Shown piece by piece: positions 42,636 to 45,113 of a stretch of DNA of 45,113 nt. Numbering within the stretch: position 1 is the stretch's first letter; every line of letters starts with the position of its first letter. A program made the position numbers and the translations under genes. The stretch spans positions 1 through 45,113 of the forward strand of contig CALEAD010000029.1 in NCBI GenBank assembly GCA_937943625.1, given 5' to 3'. The notes beneath the pieces were generated by a model. It did not search any database, was not told the DNA's origin, and saw nothing but the letters and a program-made list of their open reading frames with translations. Source of the DNA: an uncultured Anaerolineae bacterium (GTDB lineage Bacteria > Chloroflexota > Anaerolineae > Promineifilales > Promineifilaceae).

Positions 42636-42644
42636 ATTTTAGCA
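42636..42644 (-). promoter_or_regulatory. Extended -10 promoter of birA (leaderless)
   Basis: Minus-strand TGCTAAAAT (TGnTAAAAT form) ends eight bases before the ATG at 42628. Predicted transcription start falls at or next to the ATG. It is divergent to the ftsK promoter about 50 bases away. Confidence 0.55.
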
Positions 42645-42672
42645 CGCTCCCCGGCACGCTCCTATCCCCATT

Positions 42673-42702
42673 TGTGCCCAATCAAGCCTCTGGCTTATAA
42701 TC
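42673..42702 (+). promoter_or_regulatory. ftsK promoter with TATAAT seven bases before the ATG (leaderless)
   Basis: TATAAT at 42697-42702 places +1 at about 42709, which is the A of the ftsK ATG. A weak -35 TTGTGC (42673-42678) lies 18 bases upstream. No ribosome-binding site precedes the ATG. Confidence 0.6.
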
Positions 42703-42708
42703 GTAAAC

Positions 42709-44952
42709 ATGGCTCGCAAAAAAAGTTCTCCCTCTCCGCCGCAACCGACCGCAACCAAACCAGCGCCACCCACCTGGGATGAGCGCCTGATTGATGCATT
42801 GCGCCCCTGGGCGGTGGAGATTGCCGGCATTGGCTTGCTGCTGTTTGCCGTGATCACTTTGCTGGCGCTGCCAGGCTGGAACAAGGCGGACTGGTGGTGG
42901 GCGCGGCTAATGCGCCAGATTTTTGGTTGGGGCGCTTACCCGCTGTACCTGAGTCTGGCTGCCGGGGGGGTACATCTGGCGCTGCGCCGGGTGCAACGGC
43001 CGTATTACGTCACCCCGCGCCAGGTCATTGGCCTGGAACTATTGCTGCTGGCGCTGCTGCCACTCAGCCACATCCTCAGCCACGCAACCCTGGCCGAGGC
43101 GCACCTGGGACAAGGTGGGGGGCTGATCGGCTGGGCCTTGTCTGAACCGCTGCTGGCATTTTTGGGACCTCTGCTCACCCTGTGTCTGTTTGGCCTCATC
43201 CTGTTGGGCGGACTCTCACTGATAACGGGCTGGAACTGGCGCGATGCGCAGCAGGGGCTGCTGTGGCTTTCGCACAGGCTGCGCCAGTTTGCCGATCAGG
43301 TTGCACCGCCGGTTAGTGAGCAGGTAGCAGGCAGCAGCGGGCAGGAGGCCAGGAGAAAGAAGCCAGAGGCCGGGGACCGGGGGCAAGGAGAAAGAGTCGG
43401 CCAACAGCCAGCCGCCGCGCCTGAGCTGATTATTATTGATGACACTGCTGCCGAAGAACCGGCCAAAGCGCGCCGCCGCAGCCATCCCCTGCCGCCGCTT
43501 GATCTGCTGGAAGAAGGGGGCGCCGTAGCGCTTTCGCCAGAGGAAATTGACGCCAAGAAGCGCATCATTGAGCAAACGCTGCTCGATTTTGGCCTGCCCG
43601 CTACCGTGACGCAGATTCGGCGCGGGCCAGCAGTGACGCAGTTTGGCGTGGAACCAGGCTATGTGGCAAAACCAGGCCCCGATGGGGAGATGAAGCTGCA
43701 CAAAGTGCGCGTGGGGCAAATTGCGGCGCTGCAGCGCGACCTGGCACTGGCGCTGGCGGTGCAGCGGCTGCGCGTGCAGGCACCCGTGCCCGGCCAGGGA
43801 GTGGTGGGGATTGAGGTGCCGAATGACGAAACGGCCGTTGTGCGCCTGCGCCCTATCCTTGAATCCGATCTCTTTAGCAGGCTAAACACACCATTGGCCA
43901 TCGCCCTGGGGCGCGACGTTTCTGGCGCACCCATGGCCACTGACCTGGGCAAATTGCCCCATTTGCTCATTGCCGGCGCCACCGGTTCCGGCAAGTCGGT
44001 GTGCATGAACGCCCTAATCACCTGTCTGGTGTTCAACAACACGCCAGAAGAGCTGCACCTGATCTTGATTGACCCGAAAAAAGTGGAGCTGATCCGCTTT
44101 AACGGCCTGCCGCACCTGATTGGCAGCGTCGAAACGGAAGTGGATCGCGCCGTAGGTGTGCTCCGCTGGCTGACGGCGGAAATGGACCGCCGCTATGAGC
44201 TGTTTGCCGCCGTGGGGGCACGCAACCTGGGCGGCTACAATCGCAAACTGGGGCGCGACAAGCGCAAGAAGCTGCCTTATCTGGCGGTGTTTATTGATGA
44301 ACTGGCCGACCTGATGCACACTTACCCCGGCGACGTGGAACGCACGCTCTGCCGCCTGGCACAAATGGCGCGCGCCACGGGTATCCATCTGGTGGTGGCC
44401 ACGCAACGGCCGTCTACCGACGTGATCACCGGCCTGATTAAGGCCAACTTTCCTGCGCGCCTCTCCTTTTCTGTGGCGTCTGGCGCCGATTCACGCGTCA
44501 TTTTGGACGGCGTGGGGGCAGAGCATCTGTTGGGCAAAGGGGATATGCTCTTTCTGGCCCCAGACGCCAGTGGCCTACAACGCATCCAGGGGGTGTTCGT
44601 CAGCGATGCGGAAATTGAGGCGGTAGTGCGTCACTGGCAAACGGCCGTACCCGACTGGGAACCCATCCCCTGCCCCTGGGAAAGCCTGCTGGCCAGATAC
44701 GCCCTGCTCGAAGAAACCGACACCCTGCTCGAAGCCGCCATTGAAATTGCGCAAAAGCAAGACAGCCTCTCCACTTCCTATTTGCAGCGCCGCCTGCGCA
44801 TTGGCTATCCTCGCGCCGCACGCATCATGGAGCACCTGTACGAGATGGGGCTGGTAGAAGACCCAAAAACTGGCGGTAAAACGCGCCGCAGCTATGTGCG
44901 TGAAGGGGAAGACCCACTACAAGAGCTGCTCAATGGGGGGCGTCAGATCTGA
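42709..44952 (+). CDS. ftsK: DNA translocase FtsK/SpoIIIE
   Basis: 747 residues. Pumps chromosomal DNA through the closing septum and aids dimer resolution. Four N-terminal membrane spans (about 35-170) are followed by a Gln/Arg/Pro-rich linker (205-265) and the motor. Walker A GATGSGKS is at 423-430 and Walker B AVFIDELADL about 100 residues later. VVATQRPSTDVITGLIKANFPARLSFSVAS is also typical. The C-terminal gamma winged helix (SLSTSYLQRRLRIGYPRAARIMEHLYEMGLV) reads polarity sequences on DNA. Its presence near a full dcw cluster makes this a division-rich region. The IS end begins 25 bases after its stop. Confidence 0.96.
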   Translation: MARKKSSPSPPQPTATKPAPPTWDERLIDALRPWAVEIAGIGLLLFAVITLLALPGWNKADWWWARLMRQIFGWGAYPLYLSLAAGGVHLALRRVQRPYYVTPRQVIGLELLLLALLPLSHILSHATLAEAHLGQGGGLIGWALSEPLLAFLGPLLTLCLFGLILLGGLSLITGWNWRDAQQGLLWLSHRLRQFADQVAPPVSEQVAGSSGQEARRKKPEAGDRGQGERVGQQPAAAPELIIIDDTAAEEPAKARRRSHPLPPLDLLEEGGAVALSPEEIDAKKRIIEQTLLDFGLPATVTQIRRGPAVTQFGVEPGYVAKPGPDGEMKLHKVRVGQIAALQRDLALALAVQRLRVQAPVPGQGVVGIEVPNDETAVVRLRPILESDLFSRLNTPLAIALGRDVSGAPMATDLGKLPHLLIAGATGSGKSVCMNALITCLVFNNTPEELHLILIDPKKVELIRFNGLPHLIGSVETEVDRAVGVLRWLTAEMDRRYELFAAVGARNLGGYNRKLGRDKRKKLPYLAVFIDELADLMHTYPGDVERTLCRLAQMARATGIHLVVATQRPSTDVITGLIKANFPARLSFSVASGADSRVILDGVGAEHLLGKGDMLFLAPDASGLQRIQGVFVSDAEIEAVVRHWQTAVPDWEPIPCPWESLLARYALLEETDTLLEAAIEIAQKQDSLSTSYLQRRLRIGYPRAARIMEHLYEMGLVEDPKTGGKTRRSYVREGEDPLQELLNGGRQI

Positions 44953-44977
44953 GCAAGAATTATGACCGCTTGCTAAA

Positions 44978-45113
44978 TACTCCGTAAAATAAATTGGTGA
45001 ACATTTTGACAAAATCAGCCAGGTGGTTGAAAATGGCAGAATGAAAAAACAACATGTACAACTCACACAAACCGACCGAGACTTTCTGGAAACCCTGATC
45101 AGCAAGGGCGAAT
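44978..45113 (+). mobile_element. Inner end of IS630-like element, right copy
   Basis: 44978-45111 is the exact reverse complement of 1-134. It begins with the TA dinucleotide (44978-44979), then the inferred element end CTCCGTAAAATAAATTGG and a 60-base leader to the transposase ATG. The rest lies beyond the window. Confidence 0.7.
45041..45113 (+). CDS. IS630-family-like transposase, N-terminal fragment (runs off the right edge)
   Basis: ATG at 45041 opens a frame of 24 codons to the window edge, identical to the left-hand copy. The start MKKQHVQLTQTDRDFLETL fits the helix-turn-helix beginning of IS630-type transposases. No clear ribosome-binding site is seen. Whether the full gene is intact cannot be known from here. 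Confidence 0.55.
   Translation, partial: MKKQHVQLTQTDRDFLETLISKGE

Larger units (their letters stand above)
601..44648. repeat. Highly iterated palindrome ACGGCCGT, about 70 copies across the window
   Basis: Hand count of the octamer ACGGCCGT gives about 70 sites, for example at 601, 1196, 2424, 6310, 9263, 13172, 18017, 18103, 24449, 24548, 24632, 24717, 29060, 29094, 29167, 38520, 38553, 40849, 43831 and 44641. Spacing averages about 640 bases with some clusters. Nearly all are inside genes, on both strands and in all three frames (read as T-A-V, N/D/H-G-R or x-R-P). Words differing only at an end base are far rarer, about 7-12 for each pair of complementary variants. At 57 percent G+C about one copy would be expected by chance. 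Confidence 0.85.

Noticed and set aside
1..45113. Composite transposon made of the two IS copies
   Set aside because: The interior is housekeeping DNA (dcw cluster, nrdJ, ftsK) with no cargo character, and 45 kb is far beyond a usual IS630 composite; an assembly boundary or independent insertions explain it better.

Overview
The window is a 45 kb stretch of a moderately GC-rich bacterial chromosome, most likely from a Chloroflexota lineage (Anaerolineae/Caldilineae-like). That placement is inferred from a class II (B12-dependent) ribonucleotide reductase, a complete monoderm-style division/wall cluster, the absence of any outer-membrane or lipopolysaccharide gene, and a MurG whose signature is GGTGGG instead of GGTGGH. 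Coding density is high. No tRNA, rRNA or CRISPR array was seen.

Layout. (1) Both ends are the same 134-bp sequence in opposite orientation: a TA dinucleotide, the inner end of an IS630-type insertion sequence, and the first ~24 codons of its transposase, pointing outward. (2) 249-3115, minus strand: nrdR-nrdJ, deoxynucleotide synthesis and its repressor. (3) 3401-21605, minus strand: a dcw cluster read mraZ-rsmH-ftsL-like-ftsI-murF-mraY-murD-ftsW-murG-cvpA-like-murC-murB-ddl-ftsQ-ftsA-ftsZ. murE is absent, and an ACT-domain gene fragment sits between ftsL and ftsI. A TTCACA-17-TATACT promoter followed by three 10-bp-spaced GTGG repeats (MraZ boxes) drives it. (4) 21928-28541, minus strand: the MsrPQ periplasmic methionine sulfoxide repair pair, a class A penicillin-binding protein, and a LysM surface protein. 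(5) 28831-32534, minus strand: a GT-C-like membrane protein translationally coupled to proC, then an enolase-superfamily gene (OSBS/N-succinylamino acid racemase type). (6) 32639-36581, minus strand: a copper/cytochrome-oxidase assembly cassette (PCuAC chaperone, YtkA-like lipoprotein, SCO1, polyferredoxin membrane protein) led by a DeoR-type regulator fused to a NosL-like Cys-rich domain. (7) 36816-44952: a GNAT acyltransferase, prepilin peptidase, penicillin acylase (+), a small membrane protein, birA and ftsK (+).

Unusual overall structure. The palindromic octamer ACGGCCGT occurs about 70 times, against roughly one expected, which resembles cyanobacterial HIP1. Intergenic gaps carry a family of imperfect palindromes built on GCGGTC words, which bracket ftsW, the GNAT gene and the class A PBP gene on both sides. 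Several genes (ftsK, birA, prepilin peptidase) have a -10 box placed so that transcription should begin at the ATG, so leaderless messages are likely.

Taken together, most of the window serves cell-wall precursor synthesis, wall polymerisation and septation. A redox/metal module for envelope and respiratory-enzyme maintenance is attached to it.
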